64,000 nucleotides of DNA from assembly GCA_009731375.1 (NCBI GenBank), contig BJOX01000255.1:337234-401233 (forward strand), written 5' to 3'. This DNA is from Paulinella micropora. Taxonomy: Eukaryota > Cercozoa > Imbricatea > Euglyphida. This document shows, piece after piece, positions 1-10,543 of the stretch. Each line of letters opens with the position of its first letter. Within the stretch, counting starts at the first letter, position 1. A model generated the notes under the pieces. The model was not told the origin of the DNA. It was given only the letters and a program-made list of their open reading frames with translations, and did no database searches. The position numbers were made by a program, and so were the translations under genes.

Positions 1-48
1 AAACAGAAATATTAATTTTAATAACTATAATATAATATTAATACTGAG

Positions 49-217
49 CAGCTGAATACTAATTTAATATCGATATCTTCCTTAATACGCTCAACTAGTA
101 CTGAATAACTAGGTTTCCACCTTAGATAAAGGTATAACTTACTAGCTATACTTTTCACGTGGACGTTCCCTGAGTCCAATTGTAAAATTGTTCTCTCAAT
201 AAAAATGAAGAAGAAGA

Positions 218-262
<45 letters not shown>

Positions 263-424
263 CTGAATACTAATTTAATATCGATATCTTCCTTAATACG
301 CTCAACTAGTACTGAATAACTAGGTTTCCACCTTAGATAAAGGTATAACTTACTAGCTATACTTTTCACGTGGACGTTCCCTGAGTCCAATTGTAAAATT
401 GTTCTCTCAATAAAAATGAAGAAG
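49..424. repeat. Tandem duplication of a 211-bp unit with a (GA)n tract
   Basis: About 165 bp starting at 49 recur almost unchanged at 260, an offset of 211 bp. The copies are separated by a GAA/GA microsatellite (about 205-258). No coding sense was seen. This is host-side sequence to the left of the integrated PLV. The rest of 425-728 holds no recognisable feature. Confidence 0.9.
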
Positions 425-728
425 AAGATGGCAAAAACAAGAGATCGAGAGAGCATCGAAATGCGTTCGAAACCTTCGATAATGTGGAGACTCTTCTTCG
501 TCCATCAAGTCATTATTTTTTACCAAAGTTATCGACTGTATCGATATTATATAAGCCGGCCCTGAAAAGGTAAAGAATGGCAAATGAATGGCAAGGGGGA
601 AAGCGCACAGTGGCAGCACTAGTCCAGCAAGTGTGGTAACCCTAGTAACCAGGATCTAGAGGATACAGGTCTCCTTTCGACTAACCGATGACACCATTGG
701 ATACAGTGTCGTGAATATATAGTAGTAT

Positions 729-734
729 AGTGTC
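729..734. other. Left target-site duplication of PLV1 (AGTGTC)
   Basis: AGTGTC lies directly outside the left terminal inverted repeat and recurs at 21830-21835 directly outside the right one. A 6-bp duplication is what retrovirus-like (rve) integrases of polintons produce. Confidence 0.88.
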
Positions 735-820
735 AGTGGTATAGGGGGCCACTTCGAGACAGTTTTTCGATACACCCCCCAGAGACACACACTGGCCGGC
801 CCGCAGGGACAAAATGGCAA
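735..820 (+). repeat. PLV1 left terminal inverted repeat
   Basis: 86 bp pairing with the complement of 21736-21829. It includes the stretches GGGGGCCACTTCGAGACAG and GGCCCGCAGGGACAAAATGG. The right copy is 8 bp longer because of extra G/C around 21778-21790. A diverged inner half of the same repeat also occurs at 25155-25200 (PLV2). Confidence 0.93.
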
Positions 821-880
821 TTGAAACCGTTACATTTTAATATTTTAAATTAAAGTCATAAAAGTGTAGATACATACAGG

Positions 881-1289
881 ATGACAAACGAAGACACACA
901 AAAAACTGCGACAAGTCGCAGGTTTACAATTTCAAAAGGATGTATTATGATAAAGAATAACGAAAATAGACAGATGTTAAAAGTTCAATGGAGAGAAGGA
1001 GGTAAAACGATGTTTAAGAGTTTTACTATTGGAAAACGAAGAACACAAGAACAAGCATGGAAGAAGCAAAGAAATACCACGAGGAAAAAGTAAAACCAAA
1101 GTATGACGAATGGAAAGTTGATTATGATAAGGAAACAAAAGAAATCAAACAGAAAAGAAAAGGAATTGGAAGAATAAAACATTTGAGTGTGAATGCGGAG
1201 CTGAAATAAATAGGAGTAGCAAAGCAAGACATACGAAATCAAGCATACACAGCAGGGGCAAGCCCCCGCACCCCCAAGCGGGGTTGTAG
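881..1289 (+). pseudogene. AP2-like / CxC zinc-finger small DNA-binding protein, frameshifted
   Basis: The ORF from ATG 881 gives 70 aa with a core reading ISKGCIMIKNN..WREGGKTM.KSFTIGKRRTQEQA. This is the strand and helix layout of AP2/integrase-arm DNA-binding domains (inference from pattern only). After the stop at 1093 the coding signal continues in two other frames: first a Lys/Glu-rich linker (M at 1059 onward), then a small finger with C-E-C-G followed by two His 5 residues apart, ending at 1289. At least two frameshifts therefore separate domain and finger. A close copy lies at 35176-35576 in PLV2 and a distant one at 25305-25553 plus 34947-35116. Its place at the extreme left end, next to the TIR, suggests a DNA-binding or regulatory role. 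Confidence 0.6.
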
Positions 1290-1312
1290 GGGTTTACCCC
1301 TACACCGCTCGC
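1253..1312. terminator. GC-rich hairpin after the zinc-finger gene
   Basis: Two adjacent palindromes, AGGGGCAAGCCCCCG and GTAGGGGTTTACCCCTAC, with spacer ACCCCC..GCGGGGTT between them. They belong to the same family as 12609-12641, 14452-14504 and 35191-35244. The position at a gene 3' end fits a transcript-end hairpin; this function is inferred. Confidence 0.55.
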
Positions 1313-1478
1313 CACGCTCGCCCCGCCCTAATTTCCATCTAAACACAGGACCCCCCGTATATATAGACACGGAGACACACGGCGACCACGGCGGGGCAGA
1401 CAAATGAGATAATTATTAATTTCCAAAAAAAATTTATCAACTAATATATAAGATACGTTTTGCAAACGTAGCTTTGCA

Positions 1479-4400
1479 ATGGAGACACACACTTACAACG
1501 GTAAGACGTATAGGTTGGACAAATTTAGGAAACAAAATTAATTATGAAATCAAAAGGGTCAGGGGTCAAGATGTGCTGTATATAATACCGAAGACGAGAA
1601 AGTATAAGGTGGATACAACAACTGCCCAAAATTACTTGAACCGAGTAAGAGGTGCTGTTTACTTTGAGGAACAGAAACAAGGTATTCCAGTAGCACCACC
1701 ATTACCGCCTATTTTGGAAGCGAAAGTGTTTGAAGCGAAAGTGAGAGAAAGAAAAGAAAAGTTGAAAGACTTGATGCGGTATGCTAACTATGAAATCAAA
1801 CACGTTGACAGAAAGAAGCACACGCTAGGCATTAATGAAAGCCTGTATTGGGTTAGGATTAGATGCAACTTTACTTCATTCAGTATGGAAGATGTAGTAA
1901 AGTTTATTGAGATAATTCTGAACGACTTTATTAAAAGACAGAGACAAGGTAATATGGTAAGTCTAAGTATCAAGTTTGTAGATTACTACGGGGCTGTATC
2001 TACGGGTTTGAAAAAACTTAACGAGATTTCTGTCAGCGATGTTTTAGAAAGATTGTCAGCATTATTTCAAAGCAACGAAAGCCTTTATACAGACGAAAAG
2101 GGAACCAATATGGATAAGTTTAGGTTCGTTTTGAAATCTGTTGAAAAGCAGACGGGCGGAACGAGGCTTCAAATAATTAATAAGTTGGATGTATATGAAA
2201 AGAGAGGAGTAATTCAAATTAATAATACAGACAACATATGCCAGGCTTAGCCAGAGCAATTGTTGTAGTAAAAACAAAAAAGAAAAACACGAAAAATATC
2301 CGCAGGTTATGAAAGGCAGAAAGATACAGGAGGAGATGGCTTTGAAACTACACGAAGAAGCGAAAGTCATTCAGGATGTGTGCGGTATTCCTGAAATTAA
2401 AACCTTTGCTAACCACATTAAATACAATCTGGTTATTGTTGAATTCCCTGACAACATTGTTTATAAGACGGACCTGCTTAATGAAAAGGGCGAGCGACTT
2501 ACGAACCTTTACATACTTAAGACTGAGAACCACTACGATGCGATAACTAATATGAAGTCTTTGCTAGGCAAAAAAAACTTCTGTGAGTTATGTCTAAGGG
2601 GATACAAAGAAAGGCACGCCTGCGAATCCACTTGTAATATCTGCGAAACCAAAGGTTGTAAAGGTATTAACGATCAAAGCAATTGGACTGATTGCTATTT
2701 GTGTAATCGAAAGTTTCCGAACACTGTATGTTTCAACAACCACAAGACAAACTGCGATATCAAAGCAAAATGTCTTTCGTGCGGACTTAATTACAGGAGA
2801 AAGGACGAACACAAGTGCGGTTATGCGAAATGCCGTAATTGTAAGGAACTGAAACCACTTGAACACCAATGCGAAATCGTGAAGAAAGACATACTTCCGT
2901 TTTCAGAGAAATACATATTCTTTGACTTTGAAGCGACACAGGATACTGGTGAGCACATAGTCAATCATTCGGAAAGTCAGTATTTCGATGCGAAGGAACC
3001 ACCCGTCATTCATAAGAACATTGATGATTTCTGTGGGCTTTTGAATCTAAGCACAACGGCTTTACATTCATTGTCCAAACAGTCGCGGTTATGACTGCCA
3101 GTTTATTCTTAAATGGTTGGTAGATAACGGACAGGCACCATTTGTCATTTATCAAGGGGGTAAGATTATGATGATGACTTTGAAGAAATTCCGTTTCATT
3201 GATAGTCTCAGTTTCTTGACTATGCTTCTGTCCGAATTTCCTAAGACATTCAGATTGAAAGAACTTAAAAAGGGTTTCTTCCCTCACTATTTCAACACGG
3301 ACAAGAATAAAAATTATGTAGGTGTTATGCATCATAAAAAGCACTACGGCTACGACACGATGAAAGATAAGAAGAGAGCGGAATTCTTAGAATGGTATGA
3401 AAGCCAAAGAAATAGCACATTTGACATGCAGAAGGAAATCGCTGAATACTGTCATAGCGATGTTGATATATTGAGAAGGGGTTGTATGGATTTTAGAAAG
3501 CAGTTTTTAGAATTCGGTATTGACCCGTTTCAATATACAACTATTGCGAGTTGTGTTATGGCTTTGTATCGTGCTAAGTTTATGCAAGAGAATTCAATTG
3601 CTGTGTTGAAGGCGGAAAAGCAAAACAGGATAACCTCTCGGGCCTGTGTTGAATGGATAGCTTACAGAAGCAGGTTAGACCAAACTGATATTAAACATGC
3701 TTTCAATGGTGGTGAAAAGATGTTTCAAATGGGTACTTCAACTATTTATGTAGACGGTTGGGATGAAAAGACGAAAACCGCTTACGAATTTCATGGATGT
3801 CTCTGGCACGGATGCCCAAAGTGCTTTAATGGTAATACAATCAATACCAAGAAGAATAAGACGATGGGCGAACTATACAAGGCAACAATGAGACGAGAAA
3901 AAGAACTAAGCAAACAAGTCAGCAAACTAGTATCTATCTGGGAATGTGAATGGAGATTAATGAAAACAAGTGAAAGCCTAGCGGAAGATACTAATGAACG
4001 AATTACTGAACAGGAAGGGCTGAACCCGCGAGAGGCGATGTTTGGGGGTAGAACGGATGCTCTAACATTGTATTGGAAAGCACTGCACAACAATGAATAT
4101 GCGAACTACATTGATGTATCTTCATTATATCCGACCGTGATGTATTATGACCCCTACCCTAGCGAGCACCATACTATTATACTGCCCTCAAATGACGACG
4201 ATAGAAAAGATATGAAAAACAAAATTATAAACAGAGAATATTTCGGAGTGTCTAAGGTTAAGATGCTACCGCCGAGAAATCTGCTTCACCCTGTTTTACC
4301 TAAGGCGGACAGAGGTAAGCTTATGTATTACTTATGCGACAAGTGCGGAATGACTAAACAGAAAACCGAATGTAAGCACACCGATAACGAGCGATCAATA

Positions 4401-5495
4401 ACGGGCACTTGGGCAACTCCTGAAATCTACAAGGCCTTAGACAAAGGCTATAAGTTGATTAAGGTATATGAAGTATGGCACTGGAAGGAACAGAGCAGTA
4501 GCCTTTTCAAAGATTTCATAAAAACTTTCTTAAAGGTTAAACAAGAGTCAAGCGGATATCCTGATGGCTGTATTTCACAGGAACAAAAAAGAAACTACAT
4601 TGACAGTATGGAAATCAGGATGGGTATTAAGATGGACGAAAACAAAATAGAAGAAAACCCAGGACGACGAGCGGTTGCTAAGTTGTGCTTGAATAGCCTG
4701 TGGGGCAAGTTTGGTGAAAAGCAAAACAAAACTAAAAACAAAATGATTAAAGATAAAGATACCTTATACAAGTTAATGAACGATAAGTCAGTCGATAACA
4801 TAAACATAAACATTATTAACGACAAAATAATAGAAGCGAGTTATGACCTTAAACAAGATGCGGTAAGCGACCCCGTGAAAGCAAATATTGTAGTTGCTTT
4901 ATTTACGACTTGCCACGCGAGGATTAGACTATATGAGATGATGGACAAACTAGGCAACAGAGTTCTATACCACGATACCGACAGTGTCATATACACAACA
5001 GACTTAACGTAAGGCGAAACAGATGTTAAAAAGGGTAAGTTGTTAGGCGAATGGACGGAAGAACTACACGGAGCAAAGATTATGACCTTTATCGGAGGTG
5101 GGCCAAATTGTTATGGATATGTCTTAGATAACGGCAAAGCAAGTATGAAAGTCAAAGGCTTTAGTATGAATTATGAAAACAATAAATCGTTAAATTTACC
5201 AAATATGCTAAGTGTCATTAGTTGCGGACTTGGAATTAGAAACAGCGACCTTATTGAGAACGGCAAGAATGAACTGTTGGAGTTGCTTAAGTCTCAGGAA
5301 GAAAAATTGATTGCTAAGCGAATTGAAAAATCTGGTAAAGTTGTTATAGTAGAGAACAGCAAGATAACAAGAGACAAGCAACAAAAAAAAATAACGAGTG
5401 AATACTTAGAAAAAATATTCAGCTTTACTTACACCAAAAGAAATATTATAGGTATTGTAGATAATGCGATTGAAACAAGACCATTCGGTTATTGA
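1479..5495 (+). pseudogene. polB: Protein-primed family B DNA polymerase (polinton type), broken
   Basis: Replicates the viral genome from a protein primer. The likely start is ATG 1479 (METHTYN), because PLV2 keeps the same start at 36509. Coding then runs in pieces: 1530-2250, 2309-3094, 3117-5012 and 5040-5495. The first piece ends at a degraded CxARAIV-type motif near 2240. The second piece holds a Cys/His-rich region (CELC, CNIC, CYLC, CLSC, CRNC) and ExoI FFDFEATQD. ExoII (RGYDCQFIL) follows a 1-nt frameshift near 3083. ExoIII is YCHSDVDIL. Next come the YEFHGCLWHGC block, palm motif A SLYPTVM, motif B KLCLNSLWGKFGE and motif C YHDTDSVIY. An in-frame TAA at 5010-5012 then separates the C-terminal 151 residues. 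At least three frameshifts and one stop make it non-functional as read. The total, near 1,330 codons, fits a polinton polymerase. Confidence 0.9.
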
Positions 5496-5520
5496 ACGAA
5501 AAAGCAATAAAAAGAAAATT

Positions 5521-6207
5521 TTATTTTTTTGCCTTTTTGCCACTACCCTTGAAGCTCCTGATTGTATGAATTCCTTTCTTTGGTTTGACTAACTTAGTAT
5601 TTACAGCCGTAGCACCTAACAATGAAACGGGGTCAAATGCTGTTCGGTAGTTTGTCGTTAGCTTCGCAGTCTTTGCCCTTTTACCTTTTGGATTTACTCT
5701 TGTAGCTACTCGGTCAATTACTCCTTCAATTAGGTCTCTTGTGCTACTGCGTTTATTGTATGTTGTAGCCTTCACCCCCGTTTGTCTGCTTAAGTCTATC
5801 GCAATCGTTCCTCCAAGGCTGTGCCCAGTCAGTTCTACATTATCCTTGCCATATTTCTTTAGCACTTCATTAACCAGCTTCTGCTCTTCTTTGTATCTCG
5901 GTGTTCTTTTTAATACTCCTTTTACCAATGCAACATCTGTGAGTAAGTCTCGCTTATCCGCGGAGCCTCTAAATGCTACAATCGCTTTGCCATCTTTTTC
6001 ATACACTGTTGATTTCTCTTTGCTCGCGACTGGTTTCCATCCGTCAGCACCCTTTCTATCTGACGAAGACAAATAGACATCCTCCGACAACTCCGCACTG
6101 CCTCCCTTTTGTTTCCTGTATGCCTTACCAGCTTTTTTCAATGATTCCTTGTAGCTTATGTTATGCTTAGCAGAGTAAGCCTTTATGAATTTAATCCACT
6201 CGCTCAT
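5521..6207 (-). CDS. Class 3-type lipase/esterase with N-terminal viral motif
   Basis: 228 aa, intact. The nucleophile elbow GHSLGG (about residues 128-133) and the upstream AFRGSADKRD block, the usual oxyanion-side strand, identify an alpha/beta-hydrolase of the lipase_3 group. Downstream AFDPVSLLGA offers the acidic residue. The first ~35 residues (W-IKFIKAYSAKHNISYKESLKKAGKAYRK) form a short basic helical motif seen at the ends of many algal-virus and virophage proteins (from general knowledge, not searched). It is convergent with the polymerase: their ends are 25 bp apart. A lipase in a PLV could act on membranes during entry or release. Start: ATG 6207, 10 bp after a GCTTCACCAAAA motif. 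Confidence 0.8.
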   Translation of the reverse strand: MSEWIKFIKAYSAKHNISYKESLKKAGKAYRKQKGGSAELSEDVYLSSSDRKGADGWKPVASKEKSTVYEKDGKAIVAFRGSADKRDLLTDVALVKGVLKRTPRYKEEQKLVNEVLKKYGKDNVELTGHSLGGTIAIDLSRQTGVKATTYNKRSSTRDLIEGVIDRVATRVNPKGKRAKTAKLTTNYRTAFDPVSLLGATAVNTKLVKPKKGIHTIRSFKGSGKKAKK

Positions 6208-6216
6208 ACCTCCGGT

Positions 6217-6226
6217 TTTGGTGAAG
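6217..6226 (-). promoter_or_regulatory. Repeated motif GCTTCACCAAAA upstream of the lipase
   Basis: On the - strand the motif sits just upstream of ATG 6207. The same core (GTGAAGC next to T-runs on +) occurs at 6633-6648 and at 10455-10474 upstream of the penton gene. Promoter function is inferred from position only. Confidence 0.3.
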
Positions 6227-6303
6227 CACGGTTCCTATATTAATTATTTAATTTTTTTATTTTTTATACTGCCAACTATATACACCCTACTCTACACTCA
6301 CCG

Positions 6304-6591
6304 ATGCAAAAGCTTTGTGAAAAATTTGAACAGCTATCTGTCAGCAACAAAGACAGAACATTTACTTTACAAGAAATTAAGCAAGTAATTGATGGACACA
6401 TTAATGAATATAAATCAGAAAACAAGAAACTTCAAGAACAAGGAAAGATACCTATGGGAAAATATAAGGGAAAGACAGTCGCCGATGTGGTTGTATTTGA
6501 TACCCAATACTTAAGATGGATGGCGAAGCAACCATTTCTAGACAACTATCCTGAGCTAAAAAAAGAAATATTCAAACAGCTTCAATTGTAG
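6304..6591 (+). CDS. Small protein with exonuclease X C-terminal-like domain
   Basis: 95 aa. Residues ~52-90 (PMGKYKGKTVADV...DTQYLRWMAKQPFL) match the short domain found C-terminal in bacterial ExoX-type exonucleases and as a stand-alone protein of the DUF3820 kind: G-K-kGk.v.ev...d..YL.W. The N-terminal half is a charged helix (EIKQVIDGHINEYKSENKKLQEQGK). It is the only + strand gene between the lipase and the capsid block and diverges from the lipase. A role in nucleic-acid handling is inferred from the domain name only. Confidence 0.6.
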   Translation: MQKLCEKFEQLSVSNKDRTFTLQEIKQVIDGHINEYKSENKKLQEQGKIPMGKYKGKTVADVVVFDTQYLRWMAKQPFLDNYPELKKEIFKQLQL

Positions 6592-6688
6592 GAGCTTTGT
6601 GGAGATTTCTCAAAAACTTATTAATTTTTTTTTTTGTGAAGCTTTTTTCAAAAGGTTCATTGGTCTTCTAAGAAATTAACGATAACAC

Positions 6689-7903
6689 TCACATTTCCTC
6701 CATTATTAGCAGTCGCGACAGACTTTTGTAAAATGTTAGATTTTCACCAGGAGAGAGTTGTATGTCGTAAGTTCGCAGGTCAATACGCTGGCTAGAAGTA
6801 GCATTAACATACAGTTTTAGAATTACGTCTGTTATAGTGGCACCACCAATGGCAGTCGCAGCGGTATCCTTTGATACGATTGAAGTTTTGGTATCAATAT
6901 CCGCGAAGTTCTCAGCCGTAAGTGCTCCAGTCGTTTTCACAATTCGCACTATATTAACTTTGCTGTCTTCGTTTGATATGCTAACGAGAGATGGATAAAC
7001 AATTGAATAATTGGTCACACCATTAAAAGTTGTTTTATTTTTTATGCTAATAATTGGGCTTTCCGTTGTGCTCGCTGGCTCACTTCCTTCCGCTTCGTTT
7101 GATATGCTTGAATTAATAGTGTTAGTGCCCTCAATAAACATACTACAACTGGCTGTTTTTAATGTTTGATTAGCATTACCAGTTCCATAATTTCTGATAC
7201 AAGCCGAAAAAGGTAGGGTTGTATTTGAAAGACTAACACCCACATTAGCATTCGCATATTTTATTGTATGAACCAGCTGAAATTCTCCACTTGATGGATT
7301 TTCTATGTAGAACCTTATAGCACCAAAGCCAAGATATTGAAATTCAATCTGGAATACATTCCCTTTGGTCCAATCTATGATAGGCATAATTTTAGTACCA
7401 TCACACGGGTCATCCCAGGTCGCCTGGGGAATAAGTGTCGGCACCCCTCCTTTAACACTGGCAATATTCATACCAGTCGCTTTTATTTTGTAAAGATAGA
7501 AGCCATTAGTAAAATCACTTTCACCTATGCCGATATATGAATTGTAGTCTTTCGTTTGATCAGTAGTCCATAAAGCAGTAAATCGTGTTAGAACTCCCAT
7601 ACCTGTTCTGTATTTAATTCTTTTTTTACTCGTCAATACAGCATTCGCGGTCGTCTTCACATCTGTTTTAAGTTCGGCCATATTCGCATTAAATGAAATG
7701 GTAGCATCAGTTTGAGCTAATGTCCATATTCGTGTATTGATAGTGTATGGGAAAATCTCTTGTAATACTGGTGTTAATTGACCGACCAATGCTTCGCCGA
7801 AAGCGGTTTTCATACTATTGGTTTCAACATTGTCGTCATATCCGACTTTGACATTTAAGAAGTCTCCGTCAGGGTCTTGTGCTATCAAATTTCGTTGGTG
7901 CAT
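6689..7903 (-). CDS. Putative virion surface/structural protein (beta-rich, 404 aa)
   Basis: Intact ORF of 404 aa with no signal peptide or membrane segment. The composition (Thr/Ser/Asn/Ala-rich, alternating polar and hydrophobic) and stretches such as RTGMGVLTRFTALW, SYIGIGESDFTNGFYLYK and VFQIEFQYLGFGAIRFYIE suggest an all-beta particle protein. I recognise the general look from PLV and large algal-virus structural proteins but cannot name a family. It lies immediately downstream of the major capsid gene on the same strand, in the capsid cluster. Upstream (7905-8018) is AT-rich with a T-run flanked by GGAG/CTCC. A receptor-binding or minor capsid role is inferred from context. Confidence 0.6.
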   Translation of the reverse strand: MHQRNLIAQDPDGDFLNVKVGYDDNVETNSMKTAFGEALVGQLTPVLQEIFPYTINTRIWTLAQTDATISFNANMAELKTDVKTTANAVLTSKKRIKYRTGMGVLTRFTALWTTDQTKDYNSYIGIGESDFTNGFYLYKIKATGMNIASVKGGVPTLIPQATWDDPCDGTKIMPIIDWTKGNVFQIEFQYLGFGAIRFYIENPSSGEFQLVHTIKYANANVGVSLSNTTLPFSACIRNYGTGNANQTLKTASCSMFIEGTNTINSSISNEAEGSEPASTTESPIISIKNKTTFNGVTNYSIVYPSLVSISNEDSKVNIVRIVKTTGALTAENFADIDTKTSIVSKDTAATAIGGATITDVILKLYVNATSSQRIDLRTYDIQLSPGENLTFYKSLSRLLIMEEM

Positions 7904-8018
7904 AGGAGCTTTTTTTACAAAAAACCTCCTACAACCTCAACAAATCTTTGTGTAAGCTTTGTATATTCTAAGAAAAAAATTAATCTAAATTTTTAAATAT
8001 TACTTCAACGGATGGGGT

Positions 8019-9547
8019 TTAGGTCCTAGTAATGGTGCCGTTCCTGACATTTACTTCTTGCTGAGTTACGACAAATGTGTAATGATTGGCCGCAATATTA
8101 GCAGTGGTAGCAATAAACTCCCATCGTCGCTCGGTGTCTAGACTTAATCCGCTGATTTCATTTTGGTCCTTGCTCCACAACGGTCGGGTATTGTCAAAGC
8201 TATCGCACCAAACCCAGTTGTATTGATAAACATTGCTATTCATCAAAGAAGAACCTTCCAACTTCGGTTTAAGATACATATAGTCTTCTAGTTTTCCAGT
8301 TTGACAATCAACATTGAATTCTTGAAGTCGTGCTCCGTCTAGTGTGGTATAAAAAGTTTGGACCTTAGCACCGAGCAGGTTGCTATTGTCATAAGCAGTG
8401 TTCTTATTTTCGGTTGTATTGAAAACAGAGTGATAAATTTTCTTAATTCGCCGTCCGTGGCCTCTGTCAAATCTAAGGATAACATTTTGAGAAGTTGAAG
8501 CCACTCCGACGGTATTTTTATACAAATAAGAATAATCAATGTTGAAGCTCATACCTTCGGGGCTCATAATCTTCTGTTGAATTGATTGAACGACATCGGG
8601 GTTAGTCTCGACAGCTAAGAACAGGCTGAGATTAGTAATAGTAACATTCGAATCCGCCACCGCAACAGTGCCTCCACCAGTAGAAAGAGCATCATTGTTA
8701 TAATAAAAGATTTTGGGTGTCTGTTGCCAAACAATCCGCAAAGTCAAAATTTCTGGAAACATAATAGTTTTATCCAGAGCGAAAATAGTATTGTAAAGCA
8801 TTCCAAGATTAATCTTAACATTAACACTCGGGCTGGCATTATTAATAGTTCCAGCTGAGAAATACTTAGCCTCATTAAAAGCAACATTAACGAACTTACT
8901 CGTGCCAGTCTCATTCGCAATAAGAGCATTATCGTGTCGGCGGGCATTTGTGGAGGGTTGTGCCATCCAAGCCTTTAATGCGGCCTGAACCTGTGCCTTC
9001 GCAACATCAATACCCGTATCAATTTGCCCCGCCGCATTTCCTGCTATTTCCGAAGCGGTCAATGCTGTTTGTAATGCGGCCAATCTTGTAGCATCGCTAG
9101 CGGGTTGAAATGTAGTTGTAGCATTACACTTTTGAAGCATACAACCAGCTCCACACTTCCATTATCGTGGTTTTCCGAAGCGAATAAATCATCAATTGAG
9201 GTTTCGGGTTTCCAAATCATCTTAGTGATATTTCCGACTTCGTTAATGTCGCACAGATAAACACCACCCCTAGTAATCAATTGAATTTGTCTAATTGGGG
9301 CCAAGCAATCCATAAAGCATAAATTGTAGTTCGCCGCCTTCGCATCTGGAGCATAATTAAAACTCAAAACAGAGCGAGCCAAGTTAAACGGGCGGCTGAT
9401 AAGGTCAAAGTTGCTTTCCTGTCCTCCTGCGGTAGACACAGTGATATTAATAGAACCCTCACGAGGGGTAAGCTTATTCAAAAGATAAGAAGCACTGATG
9501 TAGTCAGTCCTGCTAAAATCTAGTTCGCCTCCGTGTTGTGTGGGCAT
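8019..9547 (-). pseudogene. mcp: Major capsid protein (double jelly roll), one frameshift
   Basis: Two overlapping - strand frames (9059-9547 and 8019-9140) give an N-terminal ~136 and a C-terminal ~370 residues, about 505 in all, normal for PLV capsid proteins. N-terminal marks are the SINITVSTAGGQESNFDL stretch and RPFNLARSVLSFNYAP. The C-terminal half has FNIDYSYLYKNTVG, NVILRFDRGHGRRIKKIY and VYQYNWVWCDSFD. The frame changes near 9140, in the GSVELV / MLQKCNA region, where one base looks lost. Upstream (9548-9616) is AT-rich with TATATAG on the - strand. It neighbours the penton and protease genes. As read, no full-length capsid protein could be made. Confidence 0.85.
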
Positions 9548-9616
9548 TTTGTTTTTCTTCTTTTTTTTTAAAGGTCGCTATATATTTTAATATGAGAAAA
9601 AAAATAAATTAATTAA

Positions 9617-10428
9617 TTACCTTGATTTAAGCAGATTAAAAAATGATGTAAATAAATTAAAATAATTCGTTTCCCTGTAAATCAACAATGTCATAACAAT
9701 TCCTAACCCATTGAGATTAACTGGTTGGTCGTTTTCGTCAGTCAAGTAAAACCGATACACATTGCTTGAACTAGTAGATAGCCGTTTTCCGTATTCACTA
9801 CCCGAGCCATCGTAGATAACAGAGCCGAACGGGATTTCATTCGCCGTGTATATTTCTTGGAGCACGTGGTTATCGCCTTCGCCTACTAAATCTGACTGTA
9901 AATATAATGTTTTTTCACCTGTCAATATTATGACGTTTGGAGACCTAATGGTATTATTAGCAAAGAAATATGTTGAGTCGCGGTCAAAACCCATTACTTC
10001 GTGAATACGTGTTTCGGTGTCAAATATAAACCGCGGTTGAATGCCTCCATTGTTCGCTACTGTAAATAATAGCTTGCCGTCTTCTGGGTCGGTGTTTGTG
10101 TTGTTGCTCGTAACGGCGTATGAGTAGTCGTTGGGGCTGTCTGCCGTTAGCACCTCAGCCAGTTTATTTTTTTAAGTTGTTCATCGTGTAGTTGCCCTCG
10201 GGTATCGTAATAAGCGCCTCAAATCCATCTTCACTCAGAGTAAAAGTGTTATAAGGACTTGCCACAGAGTAATATGATTTAGGCACATAGATGTGAAGTA
10301 TTTTACAATGGGTAGGATTGCAGCGATTTCATATCAATGGAGTGAGTGAAATCACTGTCCGTGCCGTTTATCCTATTTTTGCTGTTGACATAGTAAATGT
10401 TTGAGCTCCTGCCTCCCCTATATTCCAT
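9617..10428 (-). pseudogene. Minor capsid (penton, single jelly roll) protein, frameshifted
   Basis: The longest frame (9617-10153, 178 aa) has motifs usual for the C-terminal part of PLV pentons: SPNVIILTGEKTLYLQSDL, IPFGSVIYDG, YRFYLTDENDQPVNLNGLG. Upstream on the same strand, other frames continue the protein: a start at 10428 (MEYRGGRSSNIYYVNSKNR..GTDSDFTHSID), then YYSVASPYNTFTL and IPEGNYTMNNL near 10180-10260. At least two frameshifts (near 10150-10170 and 10310) break it. Pentons close the five-fold vertices of the capsid, and the position next to the major capsid gene fits that. Confidence 0.78.
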
Positions 10429-10454
10429 TGTAGGGACACCCTACGACCCGACTT

Positions 10455-10474
10455 TTTTGGTGAAGCTTTTTTTT
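10455..10474 (-). promoter_or_regulatory. GCTTCACCAAAA motif upstream of the penton gene
   Basis: Second copy of the motif found before the lipase, here followed by an A/T-rich run (10470-10515). It lies about 27 bp before the penton start at 10428. Promoter role inferred. Confidence 0.28.
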
Positions 10475-10543
10475 AAAAAAAGTTCGTATATATTAGAAAA
10501 TATATTTTTTGTTTTAATTACATACCACAACGGAGGGGGCGCT

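Noticed and set aside
985-1242. - strand ORF of 85 codons opposite the zinc-finger gene
   Set aside because: Phe/Leu-rich shadow of the Lys-rich + strand gene.
1474-2250. Separate gene starting at TTG 1474
   Set aside because: The conserved ATG at 1479 (also in PLV2) and the motif at the end mark it as the frameshifted N-terminal part of PolB.
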